A stretch of DNA of 64,000 nt from positions 5,826,501 through 5,890,500 of the forward strand of contig NZ_AP025732.1 of NCBI RefSeq assembly GCF_023734775.1, given 5' to 3'. The notes under the pieces were generated by a model. That model saw nothing but the letters and a program-made list of their open reading frames with translations. It ran no database searches and had not been told where the DNA came from. Below, in pieces: positions 36,056-46,500 of this stretch (its first letter is position 1; every line of letters starts with the position of its first letter). Made by a program: the position numbers and the translations under genes. The stretch comes from Nostoc cf. commune SO-36 (GTDB lineage: Bacteria > Cyanobacteriota > Cyanobacteriia > Cyanobacteriales > Nostocaceae).

Positions 36056-36353
36056 ATTCTACATTTTTCCATAATTTAGCTATCTTTACAGAATTTAGCT
36101 ATCTTTAGTTAATGCACCAATGAAATAATCCAAGGCAAATTTATTATTTTAATGTTTTTTCCATGATCAAAAGCAACACATAAAATATGAGTTTTAGAGG
36201 CTTTGCTTCAAAAAGGCATTAGCCTAAATCATAAAACGTTTATATCAATTTTAGTTCAGTGTAAATTACCACTATACATCCAATGATTTCATAACTTTTT
36301 TCAATACCTATATTATGGTTCAGTATTTTCTGTTTGATGGTTTTATTCTAATT
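36056..36353. other. Intergenic region
   Basis: About 300 AT-rich bases with no feature that I could recognise. Confidence 0.5.
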
Positions 36354-37580
36354 TCATCTCTTAATTCTCACTGAGAGAGAGACTGCTACATAGAGCATCC
36401 AATTCAAACTATTAGATTCCAGCAATGCAGATTCAGTAGTACTAGCTAAAGCTATATATGTCATGTGTATAAGTGGCCAAACATCTAATGCTGTTTTACT
36501 ACCACGCACGCAAGCGAATCCTCGCACATAACTGCGCCAAAATCCTAAAAAGAATAACCCTAACCCTAAAAAGCCCAAATCTACGCAAAGAGCCAGATAA
36601 CCATTGTGGGGGTGGCTTACCGGCCATCCAACTATGCGCCAAATATAAGCAGATTCGCCATCCCATCCGTGCCAGAATCCGCTATAACCATAACCAAGCC
36701 AAGGATGTTTCCAAATCATATCGATCGTTAATTGCCAGATGTCTGTTCGACCCGTGAGTGTCGAATCTTTCCCAATTGCACTGAACAGGACATTAGCATT
36801 ATTAGAAAACCAAAAATATAAACTTTGGCTGATAGTTGCCATCATTATTAGAGTTGGTATCATAACCTGGTATGGCAAACGCCAAATTAGGAAAGTAAAA
36901 AATGCAAATATTAAAATTAATAAATTAAGTAGAGATGAAGTGGAAGCGGCAAGGATTAAGAGTAGTATTGATAAGCTAAACCCGACCCAGAAAAGCCAAC
37001 TACGTCTTCGAGCTTGATAACCAAGAATAAAAAAAACCATACTACTTGTTACCATTTTAGCTCCCAGACCGTTTTTGTGGGTGAAAACTCCACGCCACTT
37101 TCCGCTACCAATGTCGTTTTGTATCCCGTATTTAGGCAAGGCTATAGCAAAAATGAAACTCAAAACTATAATAATACCAAAGTTCAAAGCAAGTAAATTT
37201 AATTGCTGTTTTAAGGTATACCTTGATGCAAAATACAGACCAAATAAGCTGGAATTAATTAGGGTAAAACTATCTTTTAATGTTGATGATGGGGAAAAAG
37301 ACCAAGCAATAGAAACAACTGTCAACATAACCAAAGAATAAAGCCAAATATCTTTAGCTTGGACAATAAAATAAAGAGTTTTCTTCCAACGCAAAACTAG
37401 TAGAAATAAGGTAACTGCGTAGATGAAGAAAAAAATTATCCGAATTAAGGAGCTATCATATTCTACTATATCACTCTGTCCTGCTCCTCCTGACAGAATG
37501 ACAGTTAGGATTGCCCCTGAATACATCAGCAAAGCTACAATCGCGAATCCATTTTCCCCAAAAATTAGTAATTTTTTCAT
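36354..37580 (-). CDS. O-antigen ligase/polymerase (Wzy/WaaL-type) membrane protein
   Basis: 408 residues with about ten hydrophobic segments and the Wzy_C pattern: GRTDIWQLTIDMIWKHPWLG, YGYSGFWHGW, and the periplasmic-loop motif VSHPHNGYLALCVDLGFLGL. The His of HPHNGYL is the conserved family residue. It polymerises or ligates lipid-linked oligosaccharide repeats at the outer face of the inner membrane. It starts 3 bases after the stop of the upstream GT4 gene, so they form an operon. Confidence 0.9.
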   Translation of the reverse strand: MKKLLIFGENGFAIVALLMYSGAILTVILSGGAGQSDIVEYDSSLIRIIFFFIYAVTLFLLVLRWKKTLYFIVQAKDIWLYSLVMLTVVSIAWSFSPSSTLKDSFTLINSSLFGLYFASRYTLKQQLNLLALNFGIIIVLSFIFAIALPKYGIQNDIGSGKWRGVFTHKNGLGAKMVTSSMVFFILGYQARRRSWLFWVGFSLSILLLILAASTSSLLNLLILIFAFFTFLIWRLPYQVMIPTLIMMATISQSLYFWFSNNANVLFSAIGKDSTLTGRTDIWQLTIDMIWKHPWLGYGYSGFWHGWDGESAYIWRIVGWPVSHPHNGYLALCVDLGFLGLGLFFLGFWRSYVRGFACVRGSKTALDVWPLIHMTYIALASTTESALLESNSLNWMLYVAVSLSVRIKR

Positions 37581-37583
37581 AAA

Positions 37584-38684
37584 TTAACTAATATTTATAT
37601 TGATTTCTCTATGATAAATTTCAGCTGTTTTAGCAGCAATATTTAACCAATTTAAATCTTGCTGGCAACGAACTCTTGCAGCAGTTTGCATACGTTGTTG
37701 CAAATCGCGATCGCTTAACAAACAAATTATGGCATCAGCTAGCGCTCGAACATCGCAGGGTGGAACTAACAACCCATCTTCTTTATCATGAACTATTTCA
37801 CTTAATCCCCCAACATCAGAAGCTACAACCAGCGTTCCCATTCCATAAGATAACGCTGCTACACCACTTTGAGAAGACTCAATATATGGCAAAATTGTTA
37901 CTGTGCTGCGTTGAAATAAATTACCTACTTCTTCAAGCGGGATAAAGTCATTGATAATTTCGTAGCGTTTCTCATCATAACCATTAGGGAAATACTGCTT
38001 TATGTTGTCTCCCCTTCCAGCAATAATCAGCTTGACTTCAGGTATAGATTCAGCAATTAAGGGCATAGCCTCAAGCAAATATTTCAATCCCTTGTAGGGG
38101 AAGATACGTCCAAAAAATAGCAAGGTAAATGGCTCACGGGGTTGAATATCTTGACTACCCCGACGCTGATATAAACTACCAAGTTCCCCATGAGGTAAAA
38201 CATTGACCCGCTCTTGAGGTATCCGAAATTGCTCAATTAGAATCTTTTTTAGTTGATGAGTATGGACAATCAACTGTTGGGAACGGTAGAAGCTAATACG
38301 TTTAGTATACTTTGAACCAAAAGCATTCATTTTATCCCCTGGGTGAGGGAATATATCATGGATAGTCGTCACCAATGGTGGCATCTTGTTGAGCAACAAA
38401 GTCCAATCGTACCAAGGATCGTTAGTTTCTTGCACATGTAAAACATCTGGCTGTATGTCTTTGATAATATTCATCATATTGACCATAGACAAGAAATTGC
38501 CTGGGTCGCGCATCCTTGGTTTTTTAAAGCTAATGACACGGATATTTGAATCAAGAGCCTTGCTACAAATACGTGAAATTCTTTCTGGATGAATTAGCGT
38601 TAAATCAACATACTTAACCAAACTATTTGCTAATTCGATAGTGTAGTCTTCAAAGCAAAAATGTAATAAAGCAACTTTAATCAT
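37584..38684 (-). CDS. Glycosyltransferase family 4 protein
   Basis: 366 residues from ATG 38684; an upstream ATG at 38726 adds 14 residues of AT-rich sequence. GT-B motifs: VTTIHDIFPHPGDKMNAFGS, then FTLLFFGRIFPYKGLKYLLE, and the C-terminal VTILPYIESSQSGVAALSYG followed by MGTLVVASDVGGLSEIVHDK. The second Glu of the E-x7-E motif appears replaced (SGVAALSYG), as occurs in some GT4 branches. Acceptor and donor unknown. It is cotranscribed with the Wzy-type gene. Confidence 0.9.
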   Translation of the reverse strand: MIKVALLHFCFEDYTIELANSLVKYVDLTLIHPERISRICSKALDSNIRVISFKKPRMRDPGNFLSMVNMMNIIKDIQPDVLHVQETNDPWYDWTLLLNKMPPLVTTIHDIFPHPGDKMNAFGSKYTKRISFYRSQQLIVHTHQLKKILIEQFRIPQERVNVLPHGELGSLYQRRGSQDIQPREPFTLLFFGRIFPYKGLKYLLEAMPLIAESIPEVKLIIAGRGDNIKQYFPNGYDEKRYEIINDFIPLEEVGNLFQRSTVTILPYIESSQSGVAALSYGMGTLVVASDVGGLSEIVHDKEDGLLVPPCDVRALADAIICLLSDRDLQQRMQTAARVRCQQDLNWLNIAAKTAEIYHREININIS

Positions 38685-38770
38685 AATTAAAATTATATTT
38701 TCCTTTAACTTACTTAATTTAAGCAATCTGCATAGCTTACTGTTAAAATTTTAGATGGAAAAAATTATTG

Positions 38771-40204
38771 CTATTGCTCTCTTAAAAATTTTACCCATAA
38801 AAAACGGAATCCCCCAAACGCACGAATACCGAGATAAATCATAGATAATCCATAAGCACAAGTTGCAATAATTAAAGTTAAGATAAAATTTAAACTAATT
38901 TTTTGCAATAGTAGGAATATTGGTAACATCAAAAAGGTTATTATTAAAGGTCGCCGCATAATTCGCCATAAATTTAATGAAAATAGGCGAGTATAGGTGA
39001 AGTAGATGTACTGACTAAAACCAATAATATTCATTAGTAATGCCATTATAGCTGCACCTAGCAACTGATATTGTGAAACTAATGCCACGCCTAAGAAGCT
39101 TCCTATTGAAGTAGTTATAACTACTTCACGTAGGTTGACTATCTCGAAACCATTGGCTACAAGTAAGTAGGACAATGAACGTGTGAATGGCAAGAAAATG
39201 AGTGAAATGGCTGTTATACTGAGAGCTATATATGCTTCAGCAAAGCTATTATCATAAATAAAAGCTAGCAAATCTTTGCCAAATAATAACAGTCCAAGAA
39301 GCAAGGGTAATGCCATCATTAACAATACTTCAATAATATTTTCAGTTATCTGTCTCTGGTTGTCACGTCCTTGCTCTACCGCTTTTGAAAATCTTGGAAA
39401 TATTGCTAAAGTCACACTGTTAGCAATAATTAAAAAGGGTTGTAGTAATTGTGCGATTCCACCAAATAGACCCACTAGAAACTCATTTCCTAACAATGAA
39501 AGAATCAAGATTTGAATTCTGCCAGCAATCACAGCTATTCCTTCAATAGCAAAAAATGTCCGAGCATTTTTGATTGTATTCAATACAAAATCCCCATCAA
39601 TTTGCCATTGTATTTTGACCAAGCGGATGATAAGCATCCACTCTATTGCCAGAATTAATGTTTCTGATAAAAGTAGGATTACCGCTAGATATTCAATTCC
39701 GTATTTCAGCTTCATCGCCCAAATCATTATTATTAGGCGTAAGATATAAATGGGGACTGTAGAAATTGCAATTAGATGCATCTTTTCTTTAGCTTGAAAA
39801 ATTGCCTCCGTGATGTTAGAAAGGGCAAAAGGAATGATTGTTAAGCCCATGATGTAGCAAAGAGTAGAGGTTTTGGCACCATAGGGAAGTAAAAATACTA
39901 CAATTACCAAAGCCCCATAACTGAAGAAACTAAATATTAATTGAAGCCAAGTACCACTCATTAAATAAACTGGGGTTTTTTGTGGCTCACGGGCTAGTTC
40001 CCTAGTAAACAATGTTTTTAGACCCTGTGAAGCAATTCCCACAAATATAAAATAGTAGCTGTATGCTAGCAAATACTGACCTAAAGCCTCAGCTCCTAGA
40101 GTACGAGCAATAGCAGCAGTTAAGACAAAGGTTGAAATGCTTTGAACTAACCTATTGGCTATCATTGAAAGGGAATTACTTAGAAATCTGTACTTATCTA
40201 GCAT
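38771..40204 (-). CDS. Oligosaccharide flippase (Wzx-type)
   Basis: 477 residues from ATG 40204; ATG 40210 is an equal alternative. Twelve to fourteen hydrophobic segments. The N-terminal pattern FLSNSLSMIANRLVQSISTF followed by VLTAAIARTLGAEALGQYLL is typical of the polysaccharide-transporter (MATE-related) superfamily. It moves lipid-linked repeat units across the inner membrane. It is the most upstream gene of the leftward polysaccharide group 40204-32404. Confidence 0.9.
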   Translation of the reverse strand: MLDKYRFLSNSLSMIANRLVQSISTFVLTAAIARTLGAEALGQYLLAYSYYFIFVGIASQGLKTLFTRELAREPQKTPVYLMSGTWLQLIFSFFSYGALVIVVFLLPYGAKTSTLCYIMGLTIIPFALSNITEAIFQAKEKMHLIAISTVPIYILRLIIMIWAMKLKYGIEYLAVILLLSETLILAIEWMLIIRLVKIQWQIDGDFVLNTIKNARTFFAIEGIAVIAGRIQILILSLLGNEFLVGLFGGIAQLLQPFLIIANSVTLAIFPRFSKAVEQGRDNQRQITENIIEVLLMMALPLLLGLLLFGKDLLAFIYDNSFAEAYIALSITAISLIFLPFTRSLSYLLVANGFEIVNLREVVITTSIGSFLGVALVSQYQLLGAAIMALLMNIIGFSQYIYFTYTRLFSLNLWRIMRRPLIITFLMLPIFLLLQKISLNFILTLIIATCAYGLSMIYLGIRAFGGFRFLWVKFLREQ

Positions 40205-40210
40205 TTTCAA

Positions 40211-42211
40211 ATTATTAATTTAGTTCCTTATTTTGAATCATTAATACATATAGTATTTTATAACTAAATACACATATATTTTGTAACTTTACTTTTTGGG
40301 GTATATCGCTCATCATAAGTTTTTATATCTTAGAATGCATAATATTAAAACAAACAGGTGAAGATAATACATTTTTATTGCATTCTTTTTTAGCTTCTAT
40401 AAGTTTATCACTTATCACAAGGTTTTCTTAGGTTTTGATTTCTGAATGCGAAAACTTTGTATGTATTACTCATTATGCAGGCAGTTAATTAATCAACAAA
40501 GTAGAAAAGCCTTAATGAATTAAATGAAAGCGAAAAATAAATAGAAGGTGAATTGCAATAATTATATATTATATTAATACATATAAAAAACTTTCGCTAA
40601 TCCTAATTTATTAAGGTGACTTAATGTTAGCTAAGGTTTATGTTTTTCAATGAATTAGCATTCACTGTTCCGGATACGATACAATTAATGTTTTATTTTT
40701 GAAAAATATAACAATCTGCTCATTTCCTATCTTGAGGATTAGAAGTAATAAAAACAGAAGAACGAATTATTTTTTTTGTTTACATAAATATTAAATAGTG
40801 ATACTTACAGAATATCTATCAGCACAAATAAAAGCTATATTTAGCAACTAAGACAATAATATTAATCTTGGGCTTGTAATATCAACAACCGATTGATACA
40901 AAAAACGCTTTTGTTTGAAATATTTAATATCTATTCAGGAGTTCGCGTAACATATTTATCCAGACTAACTTAGTTTTGCTTACAACACTCCTTTATTATT
41001 TAGGCATAATTACTGATTAACAAAACTTACATGAACAAGATATAACAAAATGCATCAAAAGTTTGATTATTGTTATAAAAATTTACATATTGAATGCTTG
41101 TGGTTGAATTTGGGTCAGCTTCATAGGTATCTCTAAAGAATTGCTCACAGTTTAATGAAAATAAATTTTAATAGTTGAAAGTATTATCAACAATGTCTGA
41201 CATCTATAAGTCTTGCTATATCTGCATCATAAATATTTTCACATTTAGAAAAAGAATCAATTATTTTGATAGATTTTTGTATCTGGATTAAATTTTCGAC
41301 TGATCCAATCTTATCTATTGAAAACTCAGGGCTTAGGCACGGTGGTTTCACCATCAAACAAACCTATAGTTATCTGTTTTTGCTTGTAGCTAAAGAGCTT
41401 AAATGGGTGTTCTCTTTGAGAATTAAAAGAGTTTTACTTGTATTTTGTATTACATTAATAGAGTCATTAAGTCTATGTATAAGCTTTTAGTCCCATACAC
41501 CTTACTTTATAGTGGAATGTAACCCACCTGATGAGAGCTTTACTGTGTCAACGTATAATTTTTTGATCGCTATTGGTAAGGAAAATCGATGGTAAATTTT
41601 AAACATTCAGCTAGTAACTGGTTTGAAGGTTGACAAGATAACACATTTAAGTAAATTATAATTATGGCTTTACATTATTTTTACATCTGAAGAAACATGG
41701 TAAAGATTTGGTAATAATTATTTTTTCATTCAGCAAATTTCCCTAAAAAAAGATAGAGTTTTTTTTTATAAAGATGTGGTATTCAAGCTATTGAGCTAAC
41801 TAAAAAAAAAAAAAACTACTTTTTCACTAAAACTACAAATCGAATTATTGTCTATGCCTATAACTCAACCATACAGTGATAAGGTTTTTGAATTTCATTG
41901 TATTTTCAAGTTTCATTTAAAAATAAAATATTGGATATAAATATAAAGAATGTTTGTTTTGTTAGACTTAGAAGTCTATTGGCTAGAGCTTCAAATACAA
42001 TTATTTTTGAAAAGACATATATTTTTTTGGGTATTAGCAACCAGAAACCGTAATCCTTTAGTGAGTCTTAAACCTAGCTAATTTTTGTTTTTTTAGCCCT
42101 AGGTTTCTATATTTAAAAAAACTAGTGTGTAAAACGACATAAAACTTTGCTATAAACCCATAAATAATAAATTAAAAAATTGCGTTTCCTAATGGAGTTG
42201 ATATGTAGAAA
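40211..42211. other. 2-kb AT-rich gene-free region
   Basis: No frame with family resemblance; a 74-codon ORF at 41266-41490 lacks a start signal and looks random. The region separates the leftward flippase from the rightward NRPS gene, so both promoters should be here. It holds a 14-base A run at about 41803 and many T runs. I see no repeats or RNA structure that I can support. Confidence 0.6.
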
Positions 42212-44880
42212 ATGGACATAAATAACCAAAGTTCAGAATATAAGCAAAATATTCCATTAAATACCTTAAATCAAATGATCGGCACTAAAGTTCTACAAGA
42301 ATGGAATGATCCCCAAAAAGATCATCATCAGGATCTGTGCATCCATCAAATGTTTGAGATGCAAGTGGAGCGATCGCCCCAAGCAATAGCTGTAGTATGC
42401 GAAAATACACAGCTTACTTATCAGCAGTTAAACCAACAGGCAAATCAACTAGCGCACCACCTACGTACTTTAGGCGTTGGGTCTGAAGTACTTGTAGGCA
42501 TTTGCCTAGAGCGCTCCTTAGAAATGATTGTAGGGCTGCTGGGAATCCTCAAAGCTGGAGGCGCTTATGTGCCTTTAGATCCGGCATATCCCTCAGAACG
42601 TTTGGCTTTTATCTTGGAAGACACCCAGACACCAGTATTGTTAACCCAAGAAAAATTAGTCAAGAATTTACCACCGCATCACGCACAAGTGGTTTATCTA
42701 GACTTAGACTGGGAAAAAAATATTCAAAACAGTCAAAAAAATCCTGTAAATCAGACTACGGCTGATAACCTCATCTACGTAATTTATACATCTGGCTCTA
42801 CAGGACAGCCCAAGGGTGTAATGATCCCTCACCGTGGGATTTGCAATCAACTCCACTGGAAGCAAACAACTTTTGGATTAACTAACGCAGACAAAGTTTT
42901 ACTAACTATTTCCTTTAGCTTCGACCCCTCAGTGTGGCAGATATTTTGGCCATTATGCTTTGGAGGGCAATTATTTATGGCTCGTCCTGGTGGACATCAG
43001 GATACAACCTACCTTGTGAAGGTAATTATTGAGCAGCAAATCACTGTCCTGGCTTTAGTACCTTCCATCCTCCGTGTCTTACTGGAAGAAAAGGGAATTG
43101 AGAATTGCCGATTCATTAGGCACATTACCTGCGGTGGTGAAGCTTTACCTGGCGAACTTATAGAACGTTTTTTTGCCCAACTGAATTTGGATAATGTTCT
43201 ACATAACTGTTATGGCCCGACAGAAGCTTCCATTGATACTACTTTTTGGACTTGCCAACGCGGCACTAATTACGGCATTGCTCCCATTGGCCGTCCGATT
43301 ACCAATGCAGAGATTCACATCCTTGATGAAAATTTGCAGCCTATGCCTGTTGGTGAATCAGGTGAACTGTACATTGGCGGTATTGGTCTAGCGCGAGGCT
43401 ATCTTAACCGTCCAGAATTGACTAGAGAGAAGTTCATTTTCGACCCTTTTAGCTCTGAAAGAGGGGCACGCCTGTACAAAACTGGGACTTAGCACGTTAT
43501 TTGAGCGATGGTAATATCGAGTTTCTTGGTCGTATTGATCACCAAGTAAAAATACGTGGCTTCCGAATTGAATTGGGAGAAATTGAAGCTGTTCTTAGAC
43601 AACACCCCTCTGTGAAAGAAGCTGTTGTTATCAGCAGAGAAGAAGTTCAGGGTGACAAACGTCTTGTAGCTTATCTGACTTTAAACCTGGAACAGACAGT
43701 TAAAGTTGAGCAACTGCGTCGTTTTTTACAGCAGAAACTACCTGTTTACATGATGCCTTCAGCTTTTGTCATCTTGAAAGCTTTACCAATGACTCCTAAT
43801 GGCAAGATAGATCGCCGTTCTCTACCAGAACCTGCTCAAACTAGACAACAAGCAGAAGAAACTTTTGTTCCTCCCAGCGATGAGATAGAACTCAAACTGG
43901 CAAGGATTTGGGAAAATGTGCTAGGTATCAAGCCTATTGGCATAAAGGATAACTTCTTTGATTTAGGAGGCAACTCGTTGCTATCCATACACCTGTTTGC
44001 ACAAGTTCAGAAAGCCTTTAAAAAAGATATGCCCTTGGCTATTCTTTATCAAAATCCGACTATTGAGCAACTGGCCATAATTATTCGCCAATTAGAGTTT
44101 TCACCGTCTTTATCGTCTTTAGTCCCAATTAAAGCTAATGGTTCTAAACCACCTTTATTTTTATGTCAAGGTTTTAGCTTATATGAATCTCTAGTTTCTT
44201 ATTTAGATTCAGAGCAACCTGTTTATGCCCTAATATCAGAGGATGGACAGGGAATGCCAATTAGATTCAATGGGATAGAGGAATTAGCATCGCGCTACAT
44301 CAATGAAATAAGAACTCTCCAACCTGAAGGCCCTTATCTTTTGGGAGGTCATTCTTTTGGAGGAGTTATAGCATTTGAAATGGCTCAACAATTGTCATCA
44401 CAAGGTCAGCACATAGCTTTACTAGCTTTGTTTGATTCTTATGTACCAAGTACAATTAAAAAACCGCCTGTATCGAAGAGCCTATCATACAACTTGAATC
44501 AACTTTTAAAAATTGGGCCTGCCTATCTTCTAAAATATGGTATCGAACGGTTGTCAGAAAAATATGGTAATTTCGCTCTGAAAAATAAATTTATTAGAAT
44601 TAAAAAACTCCAATATTTAGTTAGTCGAGCAGCATACATAAAACTTGTAAAAGAATATGCAGCAAAGTACATACCGCAACCTTACTTGGGCCGTATAAAT
44701 CTTTTCATGGCTAGTGATAGGCGTTTTCAGGATGAGCCTAAACTAGGTTGGACTAAGTTGGCCGGTGGAGGATTGGAGATACATGAAATTCCTGGAGATC
44801 ACACTAGTATTTTCCAAGAACCTAGCATCCGGTTAGTTGCTAAAAAATTAGAGCTTTCTATAGATGACCGTCTGAGTTAA
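42212..44880 (+). pseudogene. Single-module NRPS protein (adenylation-carrier-thioesterase), frameshifted
   Basis: The adenylation domain has cores A2 (LKAGGAYVPLDPAYPSERLA), A3 (IYTSGSTGQPKGVMIPH), A4 (FSFDPSVWQIF) and A5 (NCYGPTEASID). Frame 1 stops after LYKTGT at 43492. The second frame resumes at once with LARYLSDGNIEFLGRIDHQV and A8 (RGFRIELGEIE). Restoring one base near 43484-43487 gives the normal YKTGDLARYL. Then follow a carrier domain (DNFFDLGGNSLLSIHL, Ser as pantetheine site) and a type I thioesterase (GHSFGGVIAFEMA). There is no condensation domain. Complete it would be about 889 residues. The frameshift separates adenylation from carrier function, unless it is a sequencing error. 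Confidence 0.88.
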
Positions 44881-45239
44881 TATTAGAGAGTTAAGTCTTA
44901 ACTTCTCGTTTTTCGGCATGGCTTTTTACTTACCTCTCTTCCGCAGGTGGGGAGGCTTTGAAGTCCAATTTTAGTTTTTCTTTGCTTGGATGAAAACCGT
45001 GGTCAAATTTAATTAATTCAATACTTACGCAAAAGACTTACGCAAAAGTTGCAAATTAAGCTTAATTTATCGAACCGCCTTTTGCTGCGTCGACTTACGC
45101 CAACGGGTAGCGTCTCGCAGAGAAGACATTAAGAATCGGATAGTGCTACAAATTGAACAGAGTTAATTCTTGTGGCATTAAAAGCTTGAATGACTTTTGT
45201 TATTAGACTTTAAGTTGGTAAGCAATTCACAATCTACTG
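44881..45239. other. Repeat-containing intergenic region
   Basis: Holds a 13-bp tandem repeat ACTTACGCAAAAG at 45023-45035 and 45036-45048, and a diverged copy of the dispersed palindromic repeat at 45070-45127 (AACGGGTAGCGTCTCGCAGA). No gene. Confidence 0.7.
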
Positions 45240-46421
45240 ATGCTATATAGACGATTTGGGCGCACAGAATTACAGATGCCAGTGTTTTCGTGCGGTGGCA
45301 TGAGATATCAGTTTAAATGGCAGGATGTTCCTAATAATGAAATTCCTGCTGATAACCAGGCGAATTTGGAAGCGACAATTAGAAGTGCGCTGGAAGCTGG
45401 GATTAATCATATCGAAACTGCTCGTGGTTATGGCACATCCGAAATGCAATTGGGGAGAATATTGCCCAAGTTTCCCCGCGAAAAGTTGATTGTTCAAACC
45501 AAAGTCAGCCCAACGGCAGATGCGAAAGAATTCCGTGATACATTTGAACAATCATTAAAAAATCTCCAGCTAGATTATGTTGACCTTTTAGGATTGCATG
45601 GTATCAATCATCCTGAATCATTAGATTATAGTATCCGTTCTGGTGGCTGTTTGGAAGTAGCACAGCAGTTGCAAGCTGAGGGAAAAGTTAGATTTATTGG
45701 GTTTTCTACACACGGATCAACAGAGTCAATTGTGCAGACAATTAATACCAATCAATTTGATTACGTGAATTTGCATTGGTACTACATTAATCAATGGAAT
45801 TGGGCGGCAATTGAAGCAGCTAAACGCCATGATATGGGGGTGTTTATCATTAGTCCATCTAATAAAGGAGGTTTGTTGTATGAACCTCCACAAAAATTAG
45901 TAAATCTTTGTGCCCCGTTGAGTCCAATGGTGTTTAATGATTTGTTTTGTCTAAGTCATCAAGAGGTACATACCCTGAGCTTGGGAGCAGCAAAACCACA
46001 AGATTTTGATGAACATCTGAAGACTTTAGAATTAATAGATCGGGCATCAGAAATTTTGCCACCAATTTTAGCAAGGTTGGAATCAGAAGCGATCGCTACT
46101 TTGGGAGAAGATTGGGTAAAATCCTGGGAAACAAATCTACCAACCTTTGACGAAACCCCTGGTGAGGTAAATATTCGGGTGATTTTGTGGCTGTGGAATT
46201 TAGCGATCGCTTACGATCTGGTAGACTATGCCAAAATGCGCTACAACCTGCTTGGTAATGGCGGCCACTGGTTCCCCGGCAACAAAGCCGACCGGCTAGA
46301 TGAATTAGATTTAGGGAAATCTCTTACCCGCAATCCCTACGCCGATAAAATCCCCCAACTCCTGAAACAAGCTCATCAGATGTTAGCGGGTGAAGAGGTG
46401 AAACGATTGTCTCAAAGTTGA
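45240..46421 (+). CDS. Aldo/keto reductase family protein
   Basis: 393 residues. The TIM-barrel oxidoreductase pattern is clear: YRRFGRTELQMPVFSCGGMR, INHIETARGYGTSEMQLGRI, LIVQTKVSP, YVDLLGLHGINH and RFIGFSTHGSTESIVQTI. The catalytic tetrad would be Asp-Tyr-Lys-His; Tyr (GYG), Lys (QTKVS) and His (GLHGI) are present. The Asp of the usual F-D-T-A is Glu here (IETA). It uses NAD(P)H to reduce a carbonyl; substrate unknown. The protein is longer than the usual 300-340 residues, with a C-terminal helical extension. Confidence 0.88.
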   Translation: MLYRRFGRTELQMPVFSCGGMRYQFKWQDVPNNEIPADNQANLEATIRSALEAGINHIETARGYGTSEMQLGRILPKFPREKLIVQTKVSPTADAKEFRDTFEQSLKNLQLDYVDLLGLHGINHPESLDYSIRSGGCLEVAQQLQAEGKVRFIGFSTHGSTESIVQTINTNQFDYVNLHWYYINQWNWAAIEAAKRHDMGVFIISPSNKGGLLYEPPQKLVNLCAPLSPMVFNDLFCLSHQEVHTLSLGAAKPQDFDEHLKTLELIDRASEILPPILARLESEAIATLGEDWVKSWETNLPTFDETPGEVNIRVILWLWNLAIAYDLVDYAKMRYNLLGNGGHWFPGNKADRLDELDLGKSLTRNPYADKIPQLLKQAHQMLAGEEVKRLSQS

Positions 46422-46500
46422 GGATTAGAAACTTAGTATATTTAATGATATACTAAGTGACTACATATCAATAGTTAGTTAATCAAGTTGGCTAACAAAA

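Noticed and set aside
41266..41490. 74-codon ORF in the 2-kb gap
   Set aside because: AT-driven composition, no start signal and no recognisable pattern.
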